Part shown: positions 37,472-47,404 of the stretch, one piece after another | How positions within the stretch are numbered: position 1 is the stretch's first letter | How the letters are laid out: every line of letters starts with the position of its first letter | Source: Clostridiales bacterium PH28_bin88 | GTDB lineage: Bacteria; Bacillota; PH28-bin88 | NCBI GenBank assembly: GCA_000987045.1 | Contig: LAKY01000055.1 | Location: forward strand, 1-64,000 | DNA: 64,000 nt | Reading direction: 5' to 3' | Position numbers and translations under genes: made by a program | Notes under the pieces: model-generated | Seen by the model: the letters and a program-made list of their open reading frames with translations, nothing else | Databases searched by the model: none | Told to the model about the DNA's origin: nothing

Positions 37472-39028
37472 TTATACGCTTTTCAAATCGCCCGCTGCTT
37501 TCACCCTGATGCGTGTAGCATTACCAGGAAGATAAGCCAACGGCACATCCTCCACTTCAACAATCTGGACCGTGGACGGCTCGGCGCCGGCTTTGACCGC
37601 TTCTTCAAAGGCGATCTCCTTCGCCCGCTTGAGGGCTTCCTCCCGCCCGACCTCGCTCAGGGAAAACACTCGTTCCACCTGACCGCTTACCTGAGCAATG
37701 GCGGCACCAAGGGCGTTGGCTACCTCATAGTTTTCCGGGCGAATTATCTCCGAGACCCCTTCTACCTCGTCGGTGACGAGGATGCTTCCGCCTCCGACAA
37801 GGATCAACGGTACCGGGTCGGAGGAAAGTTTCATTTTGTCAATAGCCTCATTAACCATAGATATTATTTTCATTAATACTTTTTTGGCAAAATCTATATC
37901 GACGTGACCTACCTTGGCCGGATTGCCCACCTCAGCCAAACCTAAACGAACGGCAATATCCGTGGCTGTTAAAGTGTTACCCCCGAAGACTAGCGCTTCC
38001 TTGGTTAACCGGTAACCCACACTGTCGGGACCCACTTTGATTTCTCCATCCACTTCTCGGACAACGGTTCCGCCCCCCAGGCCGATAGAGATGAGATCGG
38101 GCATGCGGAAATTAGTACGAACTCCTCCGATTTCCACAGCCACCGACGACTCCCGTGGAAAGCCATTTACGAGAACCCCGATGTCGCTGGTGGTTCCCCC
38201 GACATCCAGTACTATTGCGTTGTGTCGACCGCTTACGAAAGATGCCCCACGGATGCTGTTGGTTGGACCGCAGGCAACTGTCAAGATAGGATATTTTAGG
38301 GCATAGTCGATGGACATTAGCGTGCCGTCGTTCTGGCATAGGTAAACGCGGGCGTTTGTAACCCCCTCCCGCTCCAGGCTTGTTTTAAAACCCAGAGCCG
38401 TAGTTTTTGCCACCTCTGCCAGCGCCGCGTTCAGGATAGTCGCGTTTTCCCGTTCTAAAAGACCAATGGAAGCGATCTCGTGTGAAAGAGAAAATGGCAG
38501 TTCGCCTAATTCTTCCCGCAAAATCTCAGCAGCCCGTTTTTCGTGATCTGCTGAAATCGGTGAAAAGACAGAAGTAATCGCAACAGCGTCTACTTGTCCT
38601 TTCAGGCCCCTGGCCGCTGACCTCAATTCATCCGGGTTCAAGCAAGCAATTTCCTTCCCGTCAAACTCATGCCCACCTCTTACTATGAAAAACTTTTCGC
38701 CAACCACTTTTACAAGGTCTGGTGGCCAATCCACCATCGGCGCGATGGCCATTGTAGCCGGCTTGCCGATGCGAATAATGCCCACCCGGCAGAGGCGCTT
38801 ACGCTCGACAATGGCATTTGTACAGTGAGTAGTGCCCAGCATGGCGTAGGAAATATCGTCTTTGCTTATCCCTGATTTTTCCAGTACCTTCTGTAATGCC
38901 GTATATATACCTGTGGTCACGTCTTCCGTGGTAGGAGTCTTTACCTTTGCCACAAGGTTTAGTTTTTCATCAATGATCACGGCATCGGTATTGGTACCGC
39001 CTACGTCTATGCCTAACCGGTAGTTCAT
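37472..39028 (-). CDS. hydantoinase/oxoprolinase family protein (HyuA-type)
   Basis: 518 residues. The N-terminal part begins YRLGIDVGGTNTDAVIID, the glycine-rich ATPase motif of the hydantoinase A/5-oxoprolinase family. Other family stretches are GTTHCTNAIVER, VACGPTNSIRGA, VLDVGGTTSDIGV and LGGGTVV. It would open a hydantoin or similar cyclic amide with ATP. The length is that of the short 520-residue branch without the large C-terminal domain. The ATG overlaps the stop of an upstream gene tail (ATGA), showing that this gene was once coupled to a neighbour that has been lost. Confidence 0.88.
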   Translation of the reverse strand: MNYRLGIDVGGTNTDAVIIDEKLNLVAKVKTPTTEDVTTGIYTALQKVLEKSGISKDDISYAMLGTTHCTNAIVERKRLCRVGIIRIGKPATMAIAPMVDWPPDLVKVVGEKFFIVRGGHEFDGKEIACLNPDELRSAARGLKGQVDAVAITSVFSPISADHEKRAAEILREELGELPFSLSHEIASIGLLERENATILNAALAEVAKTTALGFKTSLEREGVTNARVYLCQNDGTLMSIDYALKYPILTVACGPTNSIRGASFVSGRHNAIVLDVGGTTSDIGVLVNGFPRESSVAVEIGGVRTNFRMPDLISIGLGGGTVVREVDGEIKVGPDSVGYRLTKEALVFGGNTLTATDIAVRLGLAEVGNPAKVGHVDIDFAKKVLMKIISMVNEAIDKMKLSSDPVPLILVGGGSILVTDEVEGVSEIIRPENYEVANALGAAIAQVSGQVERVFSLSEVGREEALKRAKEIAFEEAVKAGAEPSTVQIVEVEDVPLAYLPGNATRIRVKAAGDLKSV

Positions 39029-39120
39029 TGTCCTTCACCGCCTTTTACCAACTCTTCGACCGGCACATAATCCAGATCATATCCGAAATAACGCGTTTGA
39101 AAAATATGCCCTGGAGGCGG
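39025..39120 (-). pseudogene. 3' tail of a deleted gene upstream of hyuA
   Basis: The minus strand reads in frame PPPGHIFQTRYFGYDLDYVP then VEELVKGGEGQ and stops with TGA overlapping the hyuA ATG. No start or upstream body exists, because the sequence soon becomes permease code on the other strand. It looks like the last 25-32 codons of a former operon partner. Family unknown. Confidence 0.4.
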
Positions 39121-39311
39121 TTCCGCGAGACAGCAGGCAACCGTGGTTTAGTATTGCCCTTATCTGGATTGGGGTAATGATTTGTGTACCTGCTTTGATG
39201 ATGGGAGGAGCTTTAATAACGGGTTTAACTTTACCCAATGCATTTCTTGCCGGGGTTATTGGTTATACCATCGTAGTGTTGTATATGAGCTTTCAAGGAA
39301 TGCCTTTTTGA
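39096..39311 (+). pseudogene. N-terminal remnant of an NCS1-type cytosine/purine permease
   Basis: The plus strand reads without a start codon: EKYALEAVPRDSRQPWFSIA, then LIWIGVMICVPALMMGGALI, then TGLTLPNAFLAGVIGYTIVV and LYMSFQGMPF, stop. This is the first membrane part of an NCS1 family permease (allantoin/hydantoin/cytosine type). The rest is missing and the sequence runs directly into the regulator below in another frame. Permeases of this family transport hydantoins (Mhp1), so it fits the locus. Confidence 0.65.
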
Positions 39312-39477
39312 TGCCAAGGGCGACCCGATTTTTCAGAACGATGTCGCCAGTGAACTCCACCTCGTTCAACGGTTCCGCGATAGCAACAGTGCACAAATTG
39401 AGCAAACCCTGCGGAAGAAGAAAGAACTCGAGCTTTTTCTGGATAACCCGGACCCTTTAACTGTAAGGCTGCGTTCA

Positions 39478-40518
39478 TTGTACTTTTCAAAGACCTATCT
39501 GGGGAGGGTCTTAGTTACCACGCAAGGCTATCGGAAAACGCAGAACGACCATTTATTGGCCGCTCGAAAACAGTTTGGTTTTCTGAGTATCATCGGAAAG
39601 AATCCCCAGTTAAATAAAGCCATTGCTATTGCCAACCAGGTGGCGCCTACCGATTCAACCATCATCCTGCGGGGAGAGAGCGGAACCGGGAAAGAAATGT
39701 TTGCCAGGGCCATCCACGAGAAAAGCCTGCGAAAAGAAGGGCCATTTATCGCCATCAACTGTGCCGCCATCCCGGAGACACTCCTGGAAAGCGAACTTTT
39801 CGGTTATGAAGAAGGTTCATTTACCGGCGCCCGCAAGGGAGGTAAGCCCGGCAAGCTGGAACTGGCTCATCACGGCACCATTTTTCTGGACGAAATAGGC
39901 GATTTGCCCCTTTCTCTCCAGGGTAAGCTGTTAAGAGTGTTACAGGATAAACGGGTGGAAAGGGTAGGGGGTACTTCACCCTTTCCCGTCGACGTTCGGA
40001 TCATTACCGCTACCCATCATAACCTGGAAGACATGATCGCCTCGGGCCGCTTCCGAGAAGACTTGTTTTACCGTATCAGCGTGATCCCTATTCATATTCC
40101 ACCGCTGAGGGACAGGCCGGAAGACATTGAACTCTTGCTGGACTATTACACCAGAAAGTATTGCGTACTACTGAACAAAGAGTTTAAAACATTTTCTTAC
40201 GAAGCGTTAAAACTTTTAAGGTCTTACTCCTGGCCTGGCAACATCCGGGAACTGGTAAACGTCATAGAGTACAGTATTACCATCGACGACAAAGACGAGA
40301 TCGGGGTGGAAAGTTTACCCCTACAGATTCGTCACTTGCAGCGGGATCAGTTCCAACCGGAAGCATCGAAAGCACACGTCATTAGACCTGGTCGCGATGA
40401 ACTGGCCGAGCTTTTAAACCGGTTTGGTTACTCCGCCGAAGGAAAAAAAGAGTTGGCCCGGCATTTAGGCGTCAGCGTGGCGACCCTGTACAGGTGGCTC
40501 AAGAAAAACAAGCTGTAA
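39478..40518 (+). CDS. 5'-truncated sigma-54-dependent activator
   Basis: 346 residues counted from a TTG at 39478 with no ribosome site. The frame is open back to 39289 with no better start. It keeps a whole AAA+ domain: GESGTGKE (Walker A), GSFTGA (in EEGSFTGARKG), a Walker B region at IFLDEIGD, and a C-terminal Fis-type helix-turn-helix ending ELARHLGVSVATLYRWLKKN. The sensory N-terminal domain is absent, with only a tail (DAKGDPIFQNDVASELHLVQ) left, and the 5' end is joined to the permease remnant. It is either inactive or a constitutive activator if translated. Its former targets were presumably the adjacent hydantoin genes. Confidence 0.75.
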   Translation: MYFSKTYLGRVLVTTQGYRKTQNDHLLAARKQFGFLSIIGKNPQLNKAIAIANQVAPTDSTIILRGESGTGKEMFARAIHEKSLRKEGPFIAINCAAIPETLLESELFGYEEGSFTGARKGGKPGKLELAHHGTIFLDEIGDLPLSLQGKLLRVLQDKRVERVGGTSPFPVDVRIITATHHNLEDMIASGRFREDLFYRISVIPIHIPPLRDRPEDIELLLDYYTRKYCVLLNKEFKTFSYEALKLLRSYSWPGNIRELVNVIEYSITIDDKDEIGVESLPLQIRHLQRDQFQPEASKAHVIRPGRDELAELLNRFGYSAEGKKELARHLGVSVATLYRWLKKNKL

Positions 40519-40573
40519 AACCTCATGGGCAAATACTTTTTGGAAGGACAATGGTCGACAGGAGGGGAGAGAA

Positions 40574-41674
40574 TTGCGGGTAATCGATAAGGACTGGATA
40601 CAGCCCCTCCTTTTCGGCAGCATTTTTCTCGGTTCAGGAGGGGGAGGAGACTCCAGAATTCTCTCCCTTCTTCTGAAGGAACTTCTCGCCAGGAAACAGA
40701 CCATTTATTTGATGGGACTCGAAGAACTCGATTCAGACAAGCCGTACGCCGCGGTCGGCATGATGGGCTCGGCGGAATTGACTGATGAGCATTTCCCCAC
40801 GGGTCTGGAAGGAATTAACGCCGTGGAACGGTTAAAGCTCTTGACCGGCAAGGCATTTCACGCGCTGGTGACTGTGGAATGCGGCGCCGGAATAAACATC
40901 CTGTACCCTCTTTTAGTCGCCAGCCGCATGGGCCTTCCCCTGATAGATGCAGATGCCATGGGACGGGCCTTCCCCGAACTCCAGATGACCACCTTTCACT
41001 TTGCCCAATTTCCAATTACACCTCTGGTACTGGTTGACGGGCGCGGCCACAGCCATGAATTTTTTGAAGACGATAGTTTTTTGCTGGAGTTGAACACTCG
41101 CCGGGTGGTCGGCGAGGGAGGCGGAGTCGGTTTTTTTACCGGGTTTTCCAACAAAGGGAGCGTTTTAAAGCGCATCCTGATCCCCCGGACCATTTCGTTT
41201 GCCGCTGAGTTAGGCCGAGTTTTTGTGAATCCCGGTTCCTACTCCAAATTGTTGGAAGACCTCATCGCGGTAACTAAAAACTCTCTGTACGGCAGTGCCA
41301 TCGAGTTGTTCACCGGCTCAATCAAAGAACGGGGAAAAGTGGAGGCGCTTAAGTGGCGGACTGTGACCATTAGAGGAAGCGGTTCCTTCGTTAACGAGGA
41401 GTTTAAGATCTTGATGCAAAACGAGAACCTCATCGCCTACCGCCAGGACCGGGTAGCGGCGATGGTGCCCGACCTCATCTCACTGATCGATCTTGAAACG
41501 TTAAAGCCCGTTCATAATAACGACGTGTTTCCCGGCATGGAGGTAGCCGTCATCGGCACCCCGGCGCCGCTTGTCTTGAAAACCAAAAAAGCCCTCAATG
41601 TCGTAGGCCCGCAATGCTTTGGCTACAAATCCGCCTACGAACCCCTGGAAATGCTTTACTTTTCCTATTTTTAA
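40574..41674 (+). CDS. DUF917 family protein (S-methyl-thiohydantoin desulfurase-like)
   Basis: 366 residues. The N-terminal GSGGGGDSRI and the stretch VECGAGINILYPLLVASRMG, then DADAMGRAFPELQM, are the marks of DUF917, a family linked to hydantoin-like rings and often found beside hydantoinases. The TTG at 40574 lies four bases past GGAGGGGAGAGA. It is 22 bases upstream of the split HyuA-like gene, so the two form an operon downstream of the activator. Enzymatic detail is not known from sequence. Confidence 0.85.
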   Translation: MRVIDKDWIQPLLFGSIFLGSGGGGDSRILSLLLKELLARKQTIYLMGLEELDSDKPYAAVGMMGSAELTDEHFPTGLEGINAVERLKLLTGKAFHALVTVECGAGINILYPLLVASRMGLPLIDADAMGRAFPELQMTTFHFAQFPITPLVLVDGRGHSHEFFEDDSFLLELNTRRVVGEGGGVGFFTGFSNKGSVLKRILIPRTISFAAELGRVFVNPGSYSKLLEDLIAVTKNSLYGSAIELFTGSIKERGKVEALKWRTVTIRGSGSFVNEEFKILMQNENLIAYRQDRVAAMVPDLISLIDLETLKPVHNNDVFPGMEVAVIGTPAPLVLKTKKALNVVGPQCFGYKSAYEPLEMLYFSYF

Positions 41675-41695
41675 TTTTGATTTTGGTGGTATCAG

Positions 41696-43283
41696 ATGCA
41701 AGGCAATCTTATTTTCATTTGGCAACAGGACAAACTTGGCCTGGTTTTCGGCAAAGAAGAAATTGTTTTGGCAGCGGAAGAATTTTGTTCGGGGTTTCAG
41801 GCCCTGGGAGAAACAATCCGCCATTTTTTAAAAAGACATGGCATTTCACCATCCAACATTAAGAACGTCATCGTTGTGGCGGACCTCACCGCTTTACTCC
41901 CCAGGCAGCTAGCGAAAGAAAGTGTTTTCGGATATTGGAGAGTAACTCCCGCCCCCTTTGATTTCGCCCCCATCGCTCCTTTAATTGAAGATAGCGCCAT
42001 AAAAATCCACAGTTTCCACTTGCCGTTACCTGAGCACTCGGAGCACGAGGCGCACTTTCAAAAAGCTCTTTTAACTTTCTCCCGGCTTCCCGTTAGAAAT
42101 ATCGCAATCAACAGCACCTTCTCCCGAATTTACCCGGCCGGCGAAGAGGAGATCATTCAAAGGGCGGAGGAACTGTTGCCCGGCAGGTTCACCTATCACC
42201 CTTCTCACAACTATAACACCCCGAACTTCCTCTTGAGAGAAAATGTTCTTTTGATCAACCTGATCCTTTTGGACCCGGTGAAGTCTTTCCTGTCCTGGCT
42301 GAAAAGCTCCTTTGATGATTGCTCGGTATCAGCTCCGCTTTATTTCTTGAAGGGTGATGGTACCCTTACCAGCAGCCGGACGGTCGCTACCAATCCCTTG
42401 ATCACCTGGCAGTCCCACCTTGCTTCCTTTTTACTCGGCGGCAGCCGTTGGTTCAACCAGGGAGACACTGTCGTTATTATCGAAAACACCGGCGAGAAAG
42501 GGATCGGTCTGGGGGTAACAGAAAATTACTTGCCTAGGCTAGCTGGCCGCTTCAGTAGCTTTTGCGGTGTGGAACTACCCGGCAATTATCCGTTAACAGT
42601 ACACTTAAAAGAAAGACCAAATAAGACAAGGGGGGTAGTCGGTTAGTTAAACTTGTGTTATAATTATGCAATGGTAAATTTCATACATGGCGGGAGAGCA
42701 ATGAAACTTGAATTGTTACACCGACGCAATTCTCGAAGTCGGGGGCTTGTTTTTCGAAGACTTCTAGAGCAGGCGGTAGTCACTGGTCCAATTACGGAAA
42801 CCGATGTAATTAACGGCTATGACTGGAGTTCAAATTTTACCAAAGCATAATTATACATCATTACGGTAATTTATTAATGAAGTTGATCTAACCGACTACC
42901 CCCCTAAGACAAAATGGGAGGAAACGTTGGAATTCCTCAATCCTTCCCCCGGTCCCATCCCTTTAATAAGCTTTGTGCCTTCCATCGAGGTTTCTCCAGT
43001 TTTCCGGTATCCCATTGCCGTGGCTCCGGCTGGACCTTACGTGCAGGGAACGGGAGTTCTTAGTACTCCTTACAGGCTTGAGATAGAAAAAATGTATTTC
43101 CTTTCCCCTTACCAGCAGGCTCAGGCGGAAAAGCAGGATCTGTGGGAGACCGCCCTCTGGCAGCTTAATCAAGAGGGAATTCAATTGTCGGCAGTTAACC
43201 ACCAGTTTGAGGAAATATCTCTAAAATACCTGCCGCAAAACGCATGTATCTTTAGATTGACAATCTGGGGAAAGTTACAATGA
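41696..43283 (+). pseudogene. HyuA-like gene split by a small transposable element
   Basis: The first part (41696-42629) encodes about 311 residues of a divergent hydantoinase/oxoprolinase-like protein, with APLYFLKGDGTLTSSRTVA and DTVVIIENTGEKGIGLGV recalling the central HyuA motifs. It now stops at a TAG contributed by the inserted element. The frame resumes after the insert (42913-43283) as KWEETLEFLNPSPGPIPLIS through IFRLTIWGKLQ. Deleting the 275-bp element plus one 8-bp target copy leaves 1305 bases, 434 codons plus stop, with no frameshift. The protein is probably inactive. Its 3' end overlaps the convergent amrS gene by nine bases. Confidence 0.85.
42630..42904. mobile_element. 275-bp MITE with 17-bp terminal inverted repeats and 8-bp TSD
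   Basis: The left end is GGGGGGTAGTCGGTTAG (42630-42646) and the right end is its exact complement (42888-42904). Pairing continues imperfectly inwards (AACTT, then TATAATTATGC on both sides). The direct repeat TAAGACAA flanks it at 42622-42629 and 42905-42912. G-run ends with 8-bp duplications are compatible with IS1595-type transposition. It carries no transposase. A 49-codon frame (ATG at 42701, with GGGAG before it) lies inside and is probably not a real gene. Confidence 0.92.
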
Positions 43284-44312
43284 AGTACTCCCCGAGCCAG
43301 CGATGAACGGCATCTGTTTGCCGCAGCGGGTGCAGCGGTTACCGTCCAGGCCGGTGATGCGCACCCGGTACCCCGAGCGGTTGATGACCACCTGGCCGCA
43401 CTCGGGGCAGGCTGTATCACTGCCGTCAATACCCGTGACATTCCCCAGGTAGACGTAGTTTAACCTGCGGCGGGCGATGTCCCGGGCCCGCTGCAGGGTG
43501 GAGATCGGCGTCGGCGCCAACTGCATCTTATAGTTGGGGAAATACCGGGAAAAGTGCAGCGGTACGTTGGGGTTCAAGGATTCCGCCACCCACTCGGTCA
43601 ACCGCTCCAGCTCCTCGTCACTGTCATTCAGGGTTGGGATCAAGAGAGTGGTGATCTCCACGTGGCAGCCCTCCCGGTGGGCCGTTTCGGCCGTTTTCAG
43701 CACCGGCTCGTACATGCCGTGAATCACCCGGCGGTAGAAGTCGCCGGTGAAACCCTTCACGTCGATATTCATGGCGTCGACAAAGGGAAGCAGTTCCCGC
43801 AAGGGCTCCGGCCTGATAAAACCGTTGGTCACCAGCACATTCTTCAGGCCCTCTTCACGGGCCAGGCGGGCGGTATCCAGCACAAACTCGTACCACATCA
43901 GCGGTTCGGAGTAGGTATAGGCGATCCCTATACAGTCCCCTTTTGCCGCCTCCGCCCGGGCCACCCGCACCATTCCTTCCGGGGTAATGGACCGCAGGTC
44001 CGGGTCGCCGTGGGCGATGCCCCAGTTCTGGCAAAACTCGCAGTGGAAATTGCATCCCACCGTGCCGGCAGACAGGATGTCCCGACCGGGGTAGAAGTGG
44101 TACAGGGGTTTCTTCTCTACGGGATCCATGGCCAGGGCGGAACAAAGGCCGTAGTTGGAAGCAATCAGCATACCGTCCCGGTTGATGCGCACCCGGCACT
44201 TGCCGTGCCCCCCGGGGCGAAACCTGCACCCGTGGGGGCACAGGTGGCAGTGCACCCCGCCTTCCGGCAGCTTCTCGTAGTACACTCCTTCATGGCTACC
44301 TTCGCGAACCAC
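43275..44312 (-). CDS. amrS: AmmeMemoRadiSam system radical SAM enzyme
   Basis: 345 residues. The radical SAM cluster motif is CNFHCEFCQNWG (C-x3-C-x2-C). An N-terminal cysteine pair region (CHLCPHGCRF) precedes it, and two CxxC pairs lie at the C-terminus (CPECGQV, CTRCGKQ). The family always travels with AMMECR1 and Memo-type genes, and the AMMECR1 gene is just upstream. The GTG at 44312, seven bases past AGGAGG, is preferred over an ATG at 44318 that is too close to it. The modified substrate of the system is unknown. Confidence 0.92.
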   Translation of the reverse strand: MVREGSHEGVYYEKLPEGGVHCHLCPHGCRFRPGGHGKCRVRINRDGMLIASNYGLCSALAMDPVEKKPLYHFYPGRDILSAGTVGCNFHCEFCQNWGIAHGDPDLRSITPEGMVRVARAEAAKGDCIGIAYTYSEPLMWYEFVLDTARLAREEGLKNVLVTNGFIRPEPLRELLPFVDAMNIDVKGFTGDFYRRVIHGMYEPVLKTAETAHREGCHVEITTLLIPTLNDSDEELERLTEWVAESLNPNVPLHFSRYFPNYKMQLAPTPISTLQRARDIARRRLNYVYLGNVTGIDGSDTACPECGQVVINRSGYRVRITGLDGNRCTRCGKQMPFIAGSGSTSL

Positions 44313-44411
44313 ACCCATTCCTCCTGCCAGGCGGAATTTATCATAGCACTATTCAATTCCCACAAATATCTTGCCTCTTGCATCTTGCTTCTGGCCTCTT
44401 GGATCACATCG

Positions 44412-45818
44412 CTATTTATAGCGGATTACTTCAAACCGTTCCATCTGGCACTTCTCATGAGGACCGATACCCGCCTTGCGCTTGGCAATGGCCACCTGCT
44501 CCTCGGCAGTGTCCACTCCCTCCAGGTCGGGTAACAATAACCCCGAACGCCGGCCGCTTCTGACGATCACCCCGTAACGTTTAGGGTCCAGGTCCTCCAA
44601 GCCTTTGATCGGCTCGGAGGGCTGCAGGATATCCACGGAGTAGACCAGTTCGTCCAGTTCCTCCGGCCGTACCGGGTTAAACCGGGGGTCTTCCGTCCCC
44701 GCCTGGATGGCGTTGTGGATGATTTCCGCCGCCACGCTGGGATGGGTGGGCCCCACGGTCCCTATACACCCCCGTAGTTCGCCGTGTTTTTTGAGGGAGA
44801 CAAAGGCGCCGGCGGGAACAGCCAGATCCGGCGGCACCTCCTCCGGTACGGGGATCTCCCGCCCTTCCCGCACGTAGGCCTCCAGGCTGGCCCGGGCCAG
44901 CCGGACCGGGGCGGACTCGACCTCCCGCACCTGCCGCAGCCGCACCTTCCTTTGACCAAACAGCTGCTTCTCCATGCGCCGCCCCGGGTTCTCACCCTTG
45001 GGGGTGATGGCCGCTACCATGTACCCCACACCGAAAGGACCCTCATAGGAAAGCACTTGTGTGTCAACTTCCAGCCCGTCCAGCGCCCCCAGCATCATCA
45101 ACAGGGGACGCAGGCCGCACTGCCCGGCCCTTTCCACCAGGTCGGAGGGGAGGCTTACCAGGCCGGGGACATCCAGCCTCTCCACCATCTCCCGTATCTG
45201 CTGGTCGAATTCCTTTCCCCGGGGGTCATACCCCGAGGGAGCATCAGGGGTTAGCCGGTGGGACAGGTCACCGCTGGCCACCACCGCCACGCGTTTACCT
45301 CCGTCCCTGATGGCCTCCTGCAAGGCCACTCCGAAAGAGTAGAGTTCTTCCAGCGGCAGGAAGCCCATGGCTACCGCCACCAGCCGCCCCTGCCAACCGA
45401 CCTGCCGCAGGTAATACAGCGGGACCATGGCGCCGTGGTCCAGGCTTGCAGTCACCCCGTACTCCCGGCACAGGTCCCGGTCCACCGATGCCACCGCGAT
45501 CCGCCTTGCCAGGCATCTCCGGGTAATGAGTTCGACCATTTCCAGGTCGTTGGGGTAATCAAACCGCACCCCTGGAGCCCTGAAGTCGGCCAGGCTGCCC
45601 GTTAACCGGTCCACGGCGGTAATGGCTACCGCGTCGCTGAACACAGGACCATGGGGTGAGATCAGCACCACCACTTCAGGCCGCGCAGTCGCCAACCGGG
45701 CTGAAAATTCCCGCATACCTGCCACGGTTTGGCGTGCACGCTCCAGTTCACCACCTCCCACCTCCGGCACCACGATGGGAGGATGGGGTAATAGCCCCGC
45801 AAATACCAGTTCACCCAC
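44412..45818 (-). CDS. AmmeMemoRadiSam protein: LigB/Memo-like domain fused to AMMECR1
   Basis: 468 residues. The N-terminal part (about 1-260) is a class III extradiol-dioxygenase/Memo-type domain ([60 protein letters not shown]). The C-terminal part (about 290-465) is AMMECR1, with [15 protein letters not shown] and [13 protein letters not shown]. The GTG at 45818 follows AAAGGGG by about nine bases and gives the family start M-G-E-L-V-F. One gene thus covers two of the three parts of the system, with the radical SAM enzyme following. Biochemical role unknown. Confidence 0.9.
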   Translation of the reverse strand: MGELVFAGLLPHPPIVVPEVGGGELERARQTVAGMREFSARLATARPEVVVLISPHGPVFSDAVAITAVDRLTGSLADFRAPGVRFDYPNDLEMVELITRRCLARRIAVASVDRDLCREYGVTASLDHGAMVPLYYLRQVGWQGRLVAVAMGFLPLEELYSFGVALQEAIRDGGKRVAVVASGDLSHRLTPDAPSGYDPRGKEFDQQIREMVERLDVPGLVSLPSDLVERAGQCGLRPLLMMLGALDGLEVDTQVLSYEGPFGVGYMVAAITPKGENPGRRMEKQLFGQRKVRLRQVREVESAPVRLARASLEAYVREGREIPVPEEVPPDLAVPAGAFVSLKKHGELRGCIGTVGPTHPSVAAEIIHNAIQAGTEDPRFNPVRPEELDELVYSVDILQPSEPIKGLEDLDPKRYGVIVRSGRRSGLLLPDLEGVDTAEEQVAIAKRKAGIGPHEKCQMERFEVIRYK

Positions 45819-45997
45819 AACCGGCATCCCCTTTCAACCATAGTTTTCCGCCTATCAGTACATTTATGACCGGGGCATCGTAACAGTTCGTCTGTGGGTT
45901 AATTATTCTACAGGTTGACATAGATACCTGCCAATGATTACCGACCTTGCCACGATTTATGAAAACATGCATGCTTCAAGCAGCTGCAAGTCCTTGC

Positions 45998-47248
45998 CTA
46001 ATCTATAATGTTATTGGCAATGTCAAAACGGAAACTTTCTGGCCGCCCTATTAACTCCAAATCAGGCCTCCCCTTCAATTGGGGTAGAAAGGCTTCGGAA
46101 ACAAGCACTTCCGTAAGGGAAAGCGTGTCCTTGATTCTGATTAACCGGGCTTCTTCGGGTGGGATGAGACCAATAGTGGCTAGGGCGGCTTCCAGTGCTT
46201 CCCTGTCATGCTCGCAGACGATGGGGAGGCGGGCCTTCTCGACTACTAATCCTGTTATGCAGTTGGCGTACGTGGATTTCCAATCAACTTTATCCGCCAA
46301 TCGTTTGGTGGTGAAGTCAGCCATGCCGATGCCCAGGGCATTGCCCATTGTTTCTTCCGTTAGGTCCCTGACAATAATCCTAGTAATCTTAGGCCATTCC
46401 GGTTCCTCGGTATAGATGTTCATCATCCGTCCAATGATATTGGTATCCATGCCCGTACCGCTAATGTTTTTCCCTATTCTATCCACGATCAAGATATCCA
46501 TCTCTTTGAACGGGAGACTCGCCATTAACTCCCTAGCCTTATTTAATAATTCTTTTTCCTGGAATTCGAGTTCAGCGGGAAGAAGCGCCGATACAATAGC
46601 AGTCTGGTCGTAAGCATTTTCGACTACTGCCAGGCCAAAAGCCAAAGAACAACTCCTTATCACGGATCGTCCCACGGTCCGGATAACCCGTGATCCTCCC
46701 AGGGTGACAGCGGCTTGGTGGTAGTACATGGCTCCTTTATGCTTGCCAAGCCCGATAGCCATCACTTTTAACAAGCCGCTTTCTATGTCACCGCGAAAGT
46801 CGGTATGGGGTTTGATCCGGTTGAAAACTACAATATGATCGGCACTTAATGCATGCTTGTCAACAAAGACGCTCAATCCATCCTCCGTCTTTGTTACCTG
46901 CTCTACTTCCATGGAAGACTTTATCGGTACACCCACAGCTTCTTCGGTTATTCCGTAGTGCTCAAGAATTTTGGTCTGCCCTTCCGCGGTTGCACCGCCA
47001 TGACTACCCATGGCAGGGACAAGAAATACATTACAGCCCCTGTCAGCTAATTCGCTGACTAAGGCGTAAATAATTGTTGCTAAGTTAGCGATACCCCTAC
47101 TGCCCACAGTGATGGCCACACTATCTCCAGGCTTTATAGGAGTATGAGGAAAGACTCGCGCCACCTCCGACCGGACCACCCCCTGGACGTCCGGGATATA
47201 AGAATGTCCAAAATTTTGTCTGATACGCAACATCCTGGGAAGGCTCAT
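45998..47248 (-). CDS. LarA-like lactate racemase family protein (DUF2088)
   Basis: 416 residues. The N-terminal half contains AITVGSRGIANLATI and VPAMGSHGGATAEGQ, and VVFNRIKPHTDFRG follows, a pattern shared by the DUF2088/LarA superfamily. The canonical LarA pincer-lysine region is not obvious, so the protein may act on another hydroxy acid or without the nickel cofactor. The ATG at 47248 is chosen (GGAG nine bases upstream); the frame runs to 47281. It is the last gene of the AOR/symporter operon. Confidence 0.75.
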   Translation of the reverse strand: MSLPRMLRIRQNFGHSYIPDVQGVVRSEVARVFPHTPIKPGDSVAITVGSRGIANLATIIYALVSELADRGCNVFLVPAMGSHGGATAEGQTKILEHYGITEEAVGVPIKSSMEVEQVTKTEDGLSVFVDKHALSADHIVVFNRIKPHTDFRGDIESGLLKVMAIGLGKHKGAMYYHQAAVTLGGSRVIRTVGRSVIRSCSLAFGLAVVENAYDQTAIVSALLPAELEFQEKELLNKARELMASLPFKEMDILIVDRIGKNISGTGMDTNIIGRMMNIYTEEPEWPKITRIIVRDLTEETMGNALGIGMADFTTKRLADKVDWKSTYANCITGLVVEKARLPIVCEHDREALEAALATIGLIPPEEARLIRIKDTLSLTEVLVSEAFLPQLKGRPDLELIGRPESFRFDIANNIID

Positions 47249-47350
47249 TACATTCAGCTCCATTCTTTTTTGCTCGTACACGCACTTTTTCAGACATTTT
47301 CTGTGCTAACTTAATTTTAATAGCTGTAACTCAAAATCCTCGATCGTAGA

Positions 47351-47378
47351 CAAACCTGCACCAAACAGTGCAGGTTTG
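47351..47378. promoter_or_regulatory. inverted repeat upstream of the LarA-like gene
   Basis: CAAACCTGCAC-caaaca-GTGCAGGTTTG, 11 bp each side. The core CTGCAC...GTGCAG is the same as in the palindrome at 54558-54592, so both may bind one regulator. On the minus strand it is about 100 bases ahead of the LarA-like start. It could also act as a terminator for the MoaD-like gene, but no T-run follows. Confidence 0.45.
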
Positions 47379-47404
47379 CATTCAGAAAAAACTCGAGCAT
47401 TAAG

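Noticed and set aside
42701-42850. 49-codon frame inside the MITE (with GGGAG before the ATG)
   Set aside because: Lies wholly within a non-autonomous element, bears no resemblance to a transposase, and is short enough to arise by chance.
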